This document shows, one piece after another, positions 21,614 through 34,237 of a stretch of DNA of 64,000 bases. The notes beneath the pieces are model-generated. The model did no database searches. It was not told the DNA's origin and saw only the letters and a program-made list of their open reading frames with translations. The stretch comes from Amaurobius ferox (taxonomy: Eukaryota; Arthropoda; Arachnida; Araneae; Amaurobiidae), in NCBI GenBank assembly GCA_951213105.1, contig OX578145.1, positions 122,989,925 to 123,053,924 of the forward strand, read 5' to 3'. Every line of letters starts with the position of its first letter. Positions within the stretch are counted from its first letter, which is position 1. The position numbers and the translations under genes were made by a program.

Positions 21614-22149
21614 TATTTTTTAATAGTTTTTGAGCAATCGTTTTGTAAGGTTGAAGAATATTATAAGTTTTCCGCTTTTACAGTTCGTAATGCTTTCTCG
21701 TGAAATAAAAGTACTATCAATGAACAGTAATCGAGTAATCGAATCATTTTGTAGCCCTTTAAAAGCAACTCTAAGTATATATAGTTTGATTTCATATCTT
21801 ATAAGTGCATAGTTTCCGAATTAGAGCAGTTATAATATCGAAGAACTTCAAACATCCAAATAGGCCCATCCCATTAGTTGTAGATTTAAATGTAAGCATC
21901 AAGAAACAAAAAATGTAAGTTAAAAATTCGACAATTTCTGTGTCACTGCGGCAAACCTACCTTGATACTGAAGAATTATATAAAAAACTGTAAACCTCCT
22001 CTAAGTTAGAGAGTTCATCCATTAGACACTATTAATAATATAAAACTAAAATTTTGCTATATTAAACCAATAGTTTGAGTTCAAATCAACTGATTTCTAT
22101 AATTAAAATTCAAAATTAAATTCACGGTTTTGCATACTTAAATAAAAAA
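21614..22149. other. Unassigned sequence
   Basis: AT-rich; a 60-codon frame at 21630-21812 has no recognisable features. Confidence 0.35.
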
Positions 22150-23642
22150 TCTGATGTGGGCATCACATGACTTTCCTTATATAATGCAACGGATTTACTA
22201 GTTTTACAGTCGAAAAATAATATATAAGATTCACGGCGCTGTGTTTTTATCGTTGAATTGTACATTTGGCGATTTTCCGGATGATAACATGTAAAATTAT
22301 TTCAAAATACTCAATTAACTTATACTTCGCGCAACGCTAAACTATCCTCAATATAATACAACAATAAACTATCATCAATATAATAGCGTCCTCAATAAGC
22401 AATATAATCCATATATTAAAATACTTTAATAATTATTTCATCGATTAGGCGTCATTTTCATTAATTTAGCGTCATTTTTGCAATGTTGACGGCATTTTTG
22501 TCAATCTGGGGGCGAAATATCGCCCAGTTGGCAATACTTTGATAAATTATTCGCTACGTTTGCCAAATGCATCACCAAGTGTGGAAGACAAACGGAGAGA
22601 AGAGTATTTCTTATATACTAGAAGGTATGCCCTTCATATGACGGAAATCAGAATTTGCGAAACATTACTTCTCATTTAACGTCATTTTTATCAATTTGGT
22701 GACATTTTGGTCATTTTAGCAACATTTAAAATAATCGCGAAGTACACGACGTCTCGCCAAGCGTTACGAACGGACGGACGGAAAAATGTGTTATTCTTAT
22801 AGTCTACTCTTATGTTCTTTCCAAGATATTGAACTTTCATCTTCTAGTCGTCATTTTCATTGATATAGCGTCATTTTTATCAATTTGGCGACATTTTCTT
22901 TCATTTGGCAGAATTTAAAAAAGTCACCAAGTTGGCGACATTCCGCCAAAATCTTGCCAAGCGTTATGGACGAAGAAATAAGTTATTCTTGTAGCAGATA
23001 AATGACTATTGGCGTCCAAATACAAAAGTATTACCTAAAGTATATTTTCTCATGAATGGAACTAGCTAGATTCAAGAGAATGATGTCACCCAATTTATCG
23101 CATGATATTACTTATGAAAAGTGAACATATTTCACAGTATGTAATATTTTTTTTTATTTTATGTGATTTTTTGATAATTTTTTTTAAAAATGTGCAATAT
23201 CTCGAGAACGGTTCACGCTAGTGTTCTAAAATTTATATCAATCGTCTTCTAATGAAAAATTACATAAAAGTGACTATTTGCGTAACTTTATTAAAGGTTT
23301 TGATTTTTTAATGATTTTTTCAAAATTTCACTCGAAAATTTAGGGAGTTCTGAGCATTCGATTGGTTATAAAAACAATAGGCTCCCAGTATTCATGGATT
23401 GCAATTTTTGTACCAAATTTCATTCGAATCTATCCATTTGTTCGTCAGTTATCGTCTCCACACACACACATACACACTTACTTTCGCACACACATACACC
23501 ACACACACAGACATCATCTCAAACACGTCTGATTCGTGTTCAGGTATGCTTGAAACGTGCTCTCCCGTCGAAAACTCGAATTCGAATTTTCGACCCCCGT
23601 CACAATACTTTCCTTATACATGATATGTATATATGGAAAGTA
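22150..23642 (+). mobile_element. Family A repeat, long form, copy A4
   Basis: Starts TCTGATGTGGGCATCACATGA and ends in the A hairpin at 23606-23642. It carries about 550 bp more than the short A copies. The extra part holds further 'GGCGACATTTT' modules and matches the 5' half of the chimera at 5475-7326 in inverse orientation. A (CA)n patch is at about 23460-23505. Confidence 0.85.
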
Positions 23643-24792
23643 AAAATATAACTCTAAATTGATATTCAAAAGCGAATCCGTTACTATGGAAACCGTTTTG
23701 TCAATGTGCAAATGGGCGGTATAAAGACAAAACTGTGGAAATAGGCAGTTAAAACTTCCCAGTTCTATCAAGTTGGTTCTGTGGAATGTATTAGTAACAA
23801 CCGGACCGTTTAATTTAAGTAAACACACACAAAGAAAAATTGATCCACTTTTAATCTCGAACACAGGCTTGGAAGAAGACAAAATGATAAAGACATACTT
23901 TTTCTTTTGTCCTGCTCCGTTACCCAAGCGCTGAAAAGTGAACAAAAAATAAGCTGAGATATATTGTTTGCCGAGAAAAAAAAATTATTCCAAGAAGATG
24001 GGGCGCAACGGTACTTTTTCCAAACTCTTAATTTTATGTAACAGAACTTGATTAGGTAAAAAAGTTATTTGTTTTGAAAAAAAGAAAAAAAAAAAAAAAA
24101 AAAAAAACCACAGAAACATATTCGCCATCGGAAAAAATCTGCATTAGAGAATTACGCCAATTATAAGCAGTAACAGTTCGTTAAAGTTACAGTTCAAACC
24201 TAAATTCGTGGTGGCCTGGCGAGGAACTTTTTCTTGGAGATTAGCGAGCAAATTGACCTGTTGCTGGTAGAAGCGAAGTGAAGTAAATGTGACAGCGTGG
24301 AAATCGAGGCAAGGTACGTTTCTCATTTTATTCATTTCCGCATAATTAGTGCGTTTTTAAAGGACAATCTCCTGGTTCGGATTCCTTAATTGGATTCTGA
24401 AGTTGATTCGTTAAAATTCTTCGAAAGATGACAACAGCAGAAAAATAGTCGTTAAAAGGCTGTGAAATTTTGAAATATAGGGAATTCTATCCCTTGCTCG
24501 TAGCGCTTATCAATCTTCGTCCTTTAAAATATAATATTTTATTTTTCTTTACATCCATAGCATTGTTCACATTGTGATGTTTTTGCATATATACTATACT
24601 TCCTCCACTTTTCCGGTAATTATCATTGTATTCCCTGATAAATAATGCTAAGAAAATTTTAAATTGCGAATATTTTTATTTTTAATGGCTAGGCATTTGA
24701 TACATATAATCATGCGCCCATACATCGGTTATAAATCGTGAACCATTTAGTCGTCACACTAGTTGGGCATAGTACGACACACAAATGGGGGG
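23643..24792. other. Unassigned sequence with A-rich tract
   Basis: An A-rich tract lies at about 24077-24107. No gene recognised. Confidence 0.35.
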
Positions 24793-24922
24793 GGGGGGGG
24801 CGGAACACACTGCGCCCAACAACACAAAATCTATGACCGCAGATGGGACTCGAATGGGCAACCCAGCAGCCCAGCGAGGGCGAAGAAACGCTTGCCTTGA
24901 CCTCTGAGCCACTGCGTTGGCA
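24793..24922 (-). mobile_element. tRNA-derived SINE (family S4), with G homopolymer at its end
   Basis: The reverse complement has a class II tRNA-like head with GTGGCTCAGAGGTCAAGGC (box A-like) and CATTCGAGTCC (box B-like). A tail follows that ends in a run of C (G on the plus strand, about 24787-24800). Confidence 0.6.
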
Positions 24923-24934
24923 AATTTCGAATAT

Positions 24935-25325
24935 AATTCGAGGTCTGATAATGAGAATTTCTAAACATTCTATCTATTTCTAGACATTACATAATGTATT
25001 CACACATAAAATTTCAGTCCTTCCGAGAGGTTGGTGGTAGGGGAAGGAGGGTACGGTCCCTGTGAATGCCTCCCCCACTGGGTTCCGGTCTAAATTGGGT
25101 GGCACTTCCCGGCCGTCCAAGCAGTTGCCTTACACCTTTCTGGTAGGTCGGACGGTCTGGGTCTCAACAACAACACATAAAATTTCGTGCTCACATCTCA
25201 CAAGCACTCACACACCTATTCCAAAAGTGTTCGAAAAATTTTAAAGCGTACTTAATTGTCAAAATCTCTAATTCGAAAATTTTCGGGGAAACATACTTTT
25301 TGTATTCAATCTTGCATTTTATAGA
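24935..25325 (+). mobile_element. Family D degenerate repeat, interrupted by an S3 SINE
   Basis: Aligns by eye with 28235-28530: 'CTAAACATT...TCTA', a (CA)-rich patch, then 'GTCAAAATCT' and 'AATTCGAAAATT' before a degenerate end with TACTTTTTGTA. It resembles a decayed relative of families A and B. A truncated SINE splits it. Confidence 0.5.
25016..25172 (+). mobile_element. S3 SINE, 5'-truncated
   Basis: Contains only the S3 body and tail ('GAGAGGTTGGTGGTAGGGGA' to 'GGTCTCAACAACA'). ACACATAAAATTTC at 25002-25015 and 25173-25186 is an exact 14-bp target-site duplication. Confidence 0.88.
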
Positions 25326-25627
25326 TGGTGCCTGTGACTTCTGTAGTGAAACTTGAAGCTATGGATAACCGCGAAATTTAGTATAGAGATGGCTGAATTC
25401 CAGGGACGGAGCGTCTCGTCGATATTTTTTAAAATTTTCAATTACATGTAGTTTAAAAATTATGAAGTCATAAAATTCGGTCGAAATTTCGCCAGTTGAA
25501 TATATATATATATATATTTTCTATTATCAGCATTATGGCAGTGGTTTTGCTTCTATGGTGATGTTAATATTTCACGATTACTTGAATTGTTTATTTTTAT
25601 TATTACTTCTTTCTAATATATATATAT

Positions 25628-25946
<319 letters not shown>

Positions 25947-26640
25947 GCACATTGTTGCAAAAAAAAATGTATACACTCATACGAAATTGAGCTATGGACG
26001 CGAAACTCGGTATGTATAATATATCGTTTGAGGAGATATGCAAATAAAATAAGATAATCAAATTAGAATTTGGGAAAAAACAGTTTTATTAAGAAATAAC
26101 GGCAACATGTAAAAGATACTTTAGTAAATGGTAAATCCTTCCCTGGCAGCTATGCAAGCCGATATTCAGTGCGGCATAGAGTCAATTAAATTGCTTTTGT
26201 CCCTCTGCAAAAGATTCTGTCACAAATGTTGCAACTGGTCAACTAATTCGGCGGTGTTCCGAGAGGGCTGCAATTGCCGTCCCAGCATGTCCCAGACGTA
26301 TTCTGTTGGTGATAGGTCTCGAGACCTGGATGGCCGCCATGTGAGAGTATTAAATCCTCGAAAATGAACCCTGAACGGAGTAGCCCCACAGCGTTAACTT
26401 GTTGTTTAACCTTTTGCTTACGGGTGGGACAGCATCCATCCCAAACGAAGAACCTCTCAAAAAGACAAGTATTTGACATTCTCTATCCCAAACAGTTCGA
26501 TCCCCTTTGCAGGCATTGGCGTCCATGAGACGCCAATGCCTGCAAAAAAGGTTAAATAGAACCTGAGCGGTTTGGCATCTTGACACCGGCTGTGGAATAT
26601 CGTCGATGTATGAGCTTGCTGTCAGATTGACTTGCAGCAC
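25947..26640 (-). pseudogene. Tc1-like transposase relic, C-terminal part
   Basis: Read on the minus strand, 26128-26350 gives a broken frame with DLSPTEYVWD, then LGRQLQPSRNTAELVDQLQ, LIDSMPH and CIAARE. This is the typical end of a Tc1/mariner-superfamily transposase that carries the last acidic residue of the catalytic triad. At 26560-26640 it reads NLTASSYIDDIPQPV, the expected upstream block. Stops at two places and a MITE insertion make it nonfunctional. The AT-rich left end (TTGCAAAAAAAAATGTATAC, about 25953) may be the remains of its terminal repeat. The N-terminal half is missing. Confidence 0.8.
26410..26551. mobile_element. TTAA-flanked MITE (piggyBac-like ends) inside the Tc1 relic
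   Basis: TTAA flanks both ends (26406-26409 and 26552-26555), and the ends begin CCTTTT in inverted orientation. The right part is a perfect hairpin: an 18-bp stem TTTGCAGGCATTGGCGTC with loop CATGA at 26506-26546. The TTAA duplication suggests piggyBac, but no transposase is present. Confidence 0.7.
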
Positions 26641-27380
26641 AACTACTTGAATTCAAAGTAAAAATTGCTGTTTGTTTCATTTAAGTTTAATTGTTTAATT
26701 TAAGTTTCACACATTCCATTTAATTAGCGCATTATAACAGCCCTTAGTCCTAAATATAAAATAATTTTCGAATGAAATAAAAGGCATCAACAGTGGGAAT
26801 TGATCTATTTCATTAGAATAAGAGTCCTATTTTATATTTAATTACGTTTTATATTTAATTAGACAAAAATCCTATTTTATATTTAATTACGTCTTCTGAA
26901 CTCGACGTCTATCTCCGAAATGAATATGTCCTTCATTCCTCGGCATTTTTAAGCTTCTATATTTCATGACAAAACTCCTCTTATTCCCGCGTCGCCCACA
27001 AATCATTTTATGTTCAATTTAATACAAAATGATCGTTTGCATTGTTCTATTATTTTTCTGAGAACAATTATTCCATTCTCTAACTGCGAGTGAGCATAAC
27101 ATGAAGACTTAACGAGAATATAACGTAATTGACAGGCAGGACGGTCTGAAATTAACAGATTTACATTTTGAGAACGTTTATATTCAACATTTTCCCAAGC
27201 CATGTAGTATTTTATGGCCAATTAGGCCATCCTTATTTCATCCTTATTTCCTTATCCTTAATTATCCTTATTTCATCTATAAGGATAATTACATTTCTGA
27301 AGCAGAAGCGCCGCTGTCAGCAAATATACTTTGCTACAGAACAGGCTGACGGGGAGCATTTCCAAAGCTTGGAAGTCAGT
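26641..27380. other. Unassigned AT-rich sequence
   Basis: TTTTATATTTAATTA is repeated at about 26829-26890, and ATCCTTATTT-type short repeats lie at about 27229-27292. No gene recognised. Confidence 0.4.
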
Positions 27381-27760
27381 AAAAAAAAATCTTGCCATAT
27401 GACGCGATTTTGTAAAAATCTCTGGTTACTTACAAATTTGCAAAAAAAAAAAAAAAATCCTGCAATATGATGCGATTTTGTAAAAATCTCTGGTTACTTA
27501 CAAATTTGCAAAAAAAAAAAAAAAATCCTGCAATATGATGCTATTTTACAGAAATCTCGGGTGACTTACAAATTCATCCATAGCTGAAGTCGTTATTAAA
27601 AGAACTTTAGACTGACTTCTTCTTATTAACCACTACTAAAAAGAAAAAAAAACACATGCCATATGAAGCGATTTTACAAAAACTGGTGACTTACAAATTC
27701 GTTCTGCAGCCGTTTTTAAGAATACTTTATGCTGACTTCTCCTTGTTAACAAATACAAAT
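27381..27760. repeat. Tandem repeat, about 68-bp unit
   Basis: TGC(C/A)ATATGA(C/T)GC(G/T)ATTTT recurs at about 27393, 27461 and 27529. Each copy is followed by 'CTTACAAATTTGC' or a variant, and a fourth diverged copy lies near 27657. The units are separated by A-runs of 14-15 bases. Confidence 0.85.
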
Positions 27761-28234
27761 ATACATTTTAAAATTACACGTTAAGAAACTCTTGTTCCAA
27801 ACGCCAAATCATTACTTGCGGCATTATTTTAAAATGAAAAATATTGACGTGAAAATCCACTCTCAAAATATCTGGAGCATAAGTCTCAAGTTGACTTTTT
27901 CCATATTCCATAGTTTTTAATATTATTTGCACCACAATTATTGTCAGAATGAAAATAAAACGTGTTATCTTTTTTCACATTTAGCGCCCACGTTATTCTT
28001 TCAAAATATTTTGTTCAGAAGTTTATCTTTTCTGGCTGTCTGCAGCGTAGTGATATGAGAAATTGGATGCATTTAGCTTGTATGTGTTAATATAGACTAC
28101 TTTGATACCATTAACATTCATAGCCTAGTTCCAAATATAAATCCCCCCCTCTCAATACGCTGTTTACTATCACCATTGTTATAAAAAATGTTATTATTTT
28201 CTATAATAAAAATGGCTATGAAAAGCTTAAATTA
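27761..28234. other. Unassigned sequence
   Basis: Nothing recognised. Confidence 0.35.
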
Positions 28235-28530
28235 AAAATTCGAGCTCTAATCATGAAAATGACTAAACATTTTATCTAATACTAGTTTTTTCACATGTCA
28301 TTATGCAAAATTTCATAGCTGTATATGCATTTGTTCTTGAGTTATCGGGAACACGATAACTCAAAAACACGCGTGTACACGCACACACACATACATACAC
28401 GAGCAGAGAGAGAGAGAGAGTGGAAAGGGCATTTTTCCAAAAGTTTCCGAAACGGATTCAGGGGGTCATAAAATATGCTTTTCCGTCAAAATCTTAAATT
28501 CGAAAATTGTTGCATGCAAAACAATACTTT
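28235..28530 (+). mobile_element. Family D degenerate repeat
   Basis: Contains the palindrome GAGTTATCGGGAACACGATA... at about 28335-28358, a (CA)n patch and (GA)n, then 'GTCAAAATCTTAAATTCGAAAA'. It is related by eye to 24935-25325 and shares the order of parts with families A and B. Confidence 0.5.
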
Positions 28531-28548
28531 TTCTACACAATAGTATTA

Positions 28549-28598
28549 AAAAGTACTGAATATTGAGTCCGAGTAAAAGTACTGAATATTGAGTCCGA
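28549..28598 (+). repeat. 26-bp direct repeat, two copies
   Basis: AAAAGTACTGAATATTGAGT occurs at 28549 and 28575. Confidence 0.85.
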
Positions 28599-30407
28599 AC
28601 TAAAAGGAGGTTTCTCGTATGAAAAAATCATCTTTTCCCTCAAAAATGTTGCCATTTTAATCTTAAAAAGTCAGCATAAGCAATAAAACCTCAGAACTAC
28701 CGCATGAAATCCCCAAACAAAAAGGTAATGAACACAATGGAAAAGGAGGCCTGTCGAAGTGTTAGCTTAAAATGATTGTAAGTATTGTAAAAAAGGTAGA
28801 AATGTGGTTATAGTGGTTTTCTTCAAACTGTCATACGAAAACTTTCAACTGAAAGCCAACTTCCCAAGAATTGCCGATGGGTGATTTAATCAAGTTCAAT
28901 AACAATTCAACTCTTATTTCTGCTATCAACAACCGCAACTTGTGTTGTTACTTATATAAACTAATCTAACTATTCTAAAAACTTGTTACATCTCGGTTTA
29001 CTTGCGTGAAAACCAGCAGATTCCCATCGGTTTGACCTACAGCTCACGATCATGAGTTCTGACACATGGTGCTATTGTTGCAAATCGTTACTGTCTTATC
29101 CCCCGGAGAGAATACAGAGCCTTTTAGAAGTTGGGAAAATACTGACCACACCAGCATTTCTGCAACGATGATATTATTACATGATATTTTTATGGAATTG
29201 TGACTCGTGCAGGTTAAAGGGTTAAAGTTTGTTGGCAAGGGCAACAAGTTGGTTAAACCACGACCGGAAGGCTTGACTTCGTGCATACTTATGGAAAATG
29301 AACTCACTTAATTTTCCTGTTAAAAAATCTGACGTGGACAGCACCTGACTTTGTCTACATATTGTGATAAATTCTGATGAGCGAGATGTTAAAACTGGCA
29401 TATGACGGGGTGCATAAAATTATGTACAAAATTTTCACTAGTCCGTCCACCTGCAGCGCTTAATCTCTTAAAATTCCCATTCCAATGCGAACTATGTGTC
29501 TATCCCTATTAATACTGTTAATTCTAATATGGCCCCCTAACAATGCATGGCTACAATATGGCCTCGTAAAGCAACACTTTTCCTATAACCCCTATAATAC
29601 CCCCTCCCCCCCCCTACAATAAAACTCGAATTCTATATAATCCCCTCACAAAACGCACATTTTCCACAAACAGCGAAACTCACAATAAAGAATTAAGGAA
29701 AATTAAGAATATTAAATTGATCATTACCGCAAAGCAACAGGAATATTATCAAAGAAATATAGTACAGGGTTACTAGGAAAGTCTTTATGTATCCCAATAA
29801 TTTAATAGTGATAGGTCTATGAGTGTACACGCTAGTCTAGGTTTTATTTGATCTATCAGATCAAATAAAAAGGATTGCAGTGCCCCCTATCGGATAATTA
29901 AAAAAGTTAGTATGTTAAACTGGGAAACAAAGCGAGATAGACGAATAAAGTTAAGTTGTAGACCATCGTTTAATGAGCAGGAATCGTTACTAAGGTCGAA
30001 CAAAACGGCTCTATAAAAGGCAATAAATATCTGCGCGCAAAGCTGTATCATCAGAATCTCTAACATGGTACCGAAGCTTGTCAAAGTACACAATAATATC
30101 ATCCTGTAACACGATTTTTGTTCCTGGGTAGTAAGTGTTATTTTCTAATGGCTTCTGCCTGGAAAGCATAGAAAATGACTGTTATTCCTCTCAAACTTTG
30201 GTTTTGTAACCAGGACAGTGTTATTTTGAAGTTTACCTGCTTTGAATGAGAAAATGTACGAATTCGTGTTTTTCGTTTACATAAGGTAAAAGACAAACAC
30301 ATATACATCAAAAATGACATATATTTGCACTACAGTTGTGAACAGAATTATTACAAAAGATGTAAAAATGAGTAGATTTCCGTGATTTACGATTATACTG
30401 TAAATTA
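28599..30407. other. Unassigned sequence
   Basis: A family A/B start fragment (CTGACGTGGACAGCACCTGAC) is at about 29329. A C homopolymer lies at about 29603. A palindrome (TTTTATTTGATC ... GATCAAATAAAA) is at about 29841-29869. No gene recognised. Confidence 0.4.
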
Positions 30408-30408
30408 C

Positions 30409-30735
30409 TTTCAAGAATCAGCCCCTAAATGTAGTCTCTCATCATGTTCTGCGTTATACTGGCCTTGGTAGCGACATTCGAAATACAATATGTCTTGATG
30501 GAAACGCTCGCCTTGCTCTTCCGAGTAATATCCCATGTTATCCTTAAATTTATCTAGGTGAACATCGAGGACATGGACTTTCAGGGACATCCTGCAGCCC
30601 ATCTGCAGCCCATTTCTTCACCAGAGTGTTCACCAGTTCCACATAGCTTTCGGACTTATGATTGCACAAGAAGCCCCTTAACCACTAAGACAAAGCTGTT
30701 CCAAGCCGCTTTTCCATTCTTACTGAGCTTATTTA
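30409..30735 (-). pseudogene. Broken copy of an uncharacterised arthropod protein ('GERFHQDI' family)
   Basis: The minus strand reads, in successive frames, AAWNSF, then HKSESYVELVNTLVKK, then MSLKVHVLDVHLDKFKDNMG, SEEQGERFHQDI and CRYQGQYN, then NMMRDYI-stop-GLI. I recall proteins with this order of blocks as recurrent, uncharacterised, multi-copy proteins in arthropod and cnidarian genomes; their function is not known to me. Here the coding sequence is broken by a frameshift before HKSES. A duplicated GATGGGCTGCA near 30593-30615 and a further frameshift before NMMRD break it again, as does an in-frame stop where Trp is expected. Only an internal to C-terminal piece remains. It abuts copy A5, which may have separated it from the rest. 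It could be transposon-encoded or a host-gene retrocopy. Confidence 0.65.
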
Positions 30736-30752
30736 TTCGTAATGAGAAAAAA

Positions 30753-31675
30753 TCTGATGTGGGCAACACATGACTTTCCTTATATAATGTAATGAATTTT
30801 ATACTTTTACAGTGAAAAAATAAATTTTTCTTATAGTAGATACTAATATTCTATCCAAGATATTGAATTTTCGATAATTAGTCGTCATTTTCATTGATTT
30901 AGCGTCATATTTATCCATTTGGCGAGATTTTCGTTAATTTGGCAACATTTCAAAAAAGTAGCCAAGTTGGCGACATTCCGCCAAATTCGTCGCCAAAATC
31001 TCGCCAAGCGTTATGCACTAAGAAATAAGTTATTCTTACAGCGGATAAATGACTATTGGCATTCAAATACAAAAGTATTATTCAAAGTATCTTTTTTCAT
31101 GAATGGAACGAGCTAGATCCACGAGAATGATGTCACTCAATTTATTGCATGGTATTACATATGAAAAGTGAACATGTTTCTCAATAGGAAATATTTTTTT
31201 TTATTTTATATGACTTTTTGATAATTTGTTTGAAAAATGCACAATATCTCGAGAACGGCTCATGTTAGTGTTCTAAAATTTATGTCAATCGTTTTCTAAT
31301 AAAAAATTACATACGAAATGTCTATTTGCGTAACTTTATTAGTGGTTTTGAATTTTTAACGATTTTTTCAAAATTTCATTCGAAAATTTAGGGGTTCTGA
31401 ACATTCGATTGCGTATAAAAACAATAGGCTTCCAGTGTTTACGGATTGTGATTTTTGTACCAAATTTGATTCGAATCGGTCCATTCGTTCGTCAGTTATC
31501 GTCTCCACAGACTCACTGACACACACACACACACACACACAGACAGACATCACTTCAAAAATGTTTGATTCGTGATCAGGGATGCTTGAAACGTGCTCTC
31601 CCGTCAAAAACTCGATTTCGAATTTTCGACCCCGTCACAATACTTTCCTTATATATTATGTATATAAGGAAAGTA
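30753..31675 (+). mobile_element. Family A repeat, full-length, copy A5
   Basis: Start TCTGATGTGGGCAACACATGA, inner motif ACTTTCCTTATATA, (CA)n at about 31520-31540 and hairpin 31641-31675 with outer arm TATATAAGGAAAGT. It is the clearest example of the complementarity between start and hairpin. Confidence 0.9.
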
Positions 31676-32929
31676 AAAAAGTGTACTGGAAAAGGGTAAA
31701 TCCCAAAATATCATTGTCCCGGTTACAAAAACAAAGTTTATGAGGAATAATAGTCATTTTTACTTTTGGAATTGATAAAATTAGGAAATAACAATTATTT
31801 CCCAGGAACAGGGAAAAATTTTTCGTTACATAGTGTATTTTTCTGGAATTCAAATGTATCTCTAACAGGAAGAGGGGGTAAACATGTTCAACACTAGATT
31901 TCTAATCATGTAAGTGTTGGTCATTGTATCATTCCTGAATTAGACAGTCATTCATCAATAACCCTATTGTGTCTCTTGTTTTAGGGTTGATTTTTACTCA
32001 TTATTAGATAATGGTTTACAGCTTTGTAATTCCATTCTTCTATCTCACTTTGACGAGTATGTAACCCTAGCTTTTAAAATTCACCACTAGGGGCGATACA
32101 ACCCCTTTTATTCCATCCGACATGGCCAAGGACGCTCCAAGAGACATACAATCAAGAGACATACAAGACATGAATTCATCCCCTAAATTAATATGCATTA
32201 TTTTGATTAATTACTTGGCTAAGATTAATGATTATGTTAAAATCCCGAGGATTGCTTTGTCAAAGAAAATATATATCAGTACTATTTAGAATGCCCGTAG
32301 TGATTGTAACAATTACAGAATTTGTGATAAATATGATGAAAACCTACTTCTTTGCATGTTATTTTGTATTTTGTGTGTGTCGGTTTGTTAATAAATGTTA
32401 TTTGTTGTGTTAAATACGCAGTCCTCATTTCCAGGTTTTGTTAATAATATATATTATCATTAATTATCAATGTTGTTTTGCTTTCGGACTTATCGGGAAA
32501 TGATAGGTTATTGCGGATTTAGATTTCAGCGCTCTGAATGGGCATGTAGCATAGGGGCTACTTAACATAAGGATCTTATGAGGATGCTGGACTTGAGTGG
32601 TTGCTTGTCTGCAAGGTCTGTAGATAGGCATTAATGTTCTTAAATAGGTTGACTAATGTTCCATTAACCTTAGTTTATGTGTTCTGCATTTTTTACGTCA
32701 GAGTGATGGTACTTGGTGGATTTATGCTAAGTCCAGTTTCGAGAGATTGGCAATGTTTTCTGTTAAGGGGCTTACGGTGCCACTAAATTCTGGAGGTGGT
32801 CGATGCTTGTAGAATGCTCATTTGAGTTTTCTTGTGTCTTGGTTCGTTCCTTTGATGCTTGTTCAAATTGTTGAGCAAATGTTCTCTTTGTTTTCTTTAA
32901 TGAAGTTGCAGATGTTTATTACTTTCCTT
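31676..32929. other. Unassigned sequence
   Basis: No gene recognised; open frames up to about 65 codons look random. Confidence 0.35.
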
Positions 32930-33875
32930 ATATACATAATGTATAAGGAAAGTATTGTAACGGGGTCGAAAATTCGAAATCGAGTTTTCGACGGGAGAGC
33001 ACGTTTCAAGCATCCCTGATCACGAATCAAACATTTTTGAAGTGATGTCTGTGTGTGTATGAAAGTATGTATGTGTGTGTGTGAAAGTATGTGTGTGTGT
33101 GTGTGTGTCAGTGAGTCTGTGGAGACGATAACTGACGAACGAATGGACCGATTCAAACTAAATTTGGTACAAAAATCACAATCCGTAAACACTGGAAGCC
33201 TATTGTTTTTATACATAATCGAATGTTCAGAACCCCTCTAAATTTTCGAATAAAATTTTGAAAAAATCGTCAAAAAATCAAAACCACAAATAAAGTTACG
33301 GAAATAGACATTTCCTATGTAATTTTTCATTAGAAAACGATTGACATAAATTTTAGAACGCTAAGAGGAACCGTTCTCGAGATATTGCACTTTTTCAAAA
33401 AAATGATTAAAAAGTCATATAAAATGAAAAGGAAATATTTCCTATTGAGAAACATGTTTACTTTTCATATGTAATACCATGCGATAAATTGGGTGACATC
33501 ATTCTTGTGGATCTAGTTCGTTCCATTCATGAAAAAAGATACTTTGAGTAATACTTTTGTATTTGAACGCCAATAGTCATTTATCTGCTGTAAGAACAAC
33601 TTATTTCTTCGTCCATAACGCTTGGCGAGATTTTGGCGACGAATTTGGCGGAATGTCGCCAACTTGGCGACTTTTTGAAATGTTGACAAATTAGCGAAAA
33701 TCTCGCCAAATGGATAAAAATGACGCTAAATCAATGAAAATGACGACTAATTGTTGAAAATTCAATATTTTGGAAAGAATATTAGTATCTACTATAAGAA
33801 AAACCTATTTTTTTACTGGAAAAGTAGTAAATTCATAACATTATATAAGGAAAATCATGTGTTGCCCACATCAGA
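32930..33875 (-). mobile_element. Family A repeat, full-length, copy A6
   Basis: Hairpin 32930-32964, a (TG)n patch at about 33048-33110 and the family start ending at 33875. Confidence 0.88.
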
Positions 33876-34237
33876 TTTTTTTTTATGTCACGGTTGATTT
33901 TAAAGATGTTATGAGCTCAAGTTTGGAATGTTTTGTTACACTGGATTCTTAAAATGGAGATGGGATGTCAGGGGTTAGCCGAAAAGGTAATGGATTTCAT
34001 TGTTCAGGTCTCCACATGTGCAGAGGTTCAAAAATGTTGCTTTTAATTTTTAAGAGGAATTCTGAATAGGGCAATAGTTGGAGAGCATCCAGGAAAGTTG
34101 TTTGAGAGTTTGGAATGTATTGTTGCAATGTTTTGCTTTCTTCTTGGAAAGGTGATGGGATGTTAGGGATTATGACTTAGAGGTGGGTGGTTCAGAGAGA
34201 GTCTAGCACAGCGACCAGAGGTCTATTGTACTGTCCC

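Noticed and set aside
23460..23510. CRISPR-like regular repeats
   Set aside because: The regular pattern is a CA microsatellite. Nothing in the window has repeat-spacer organisation.
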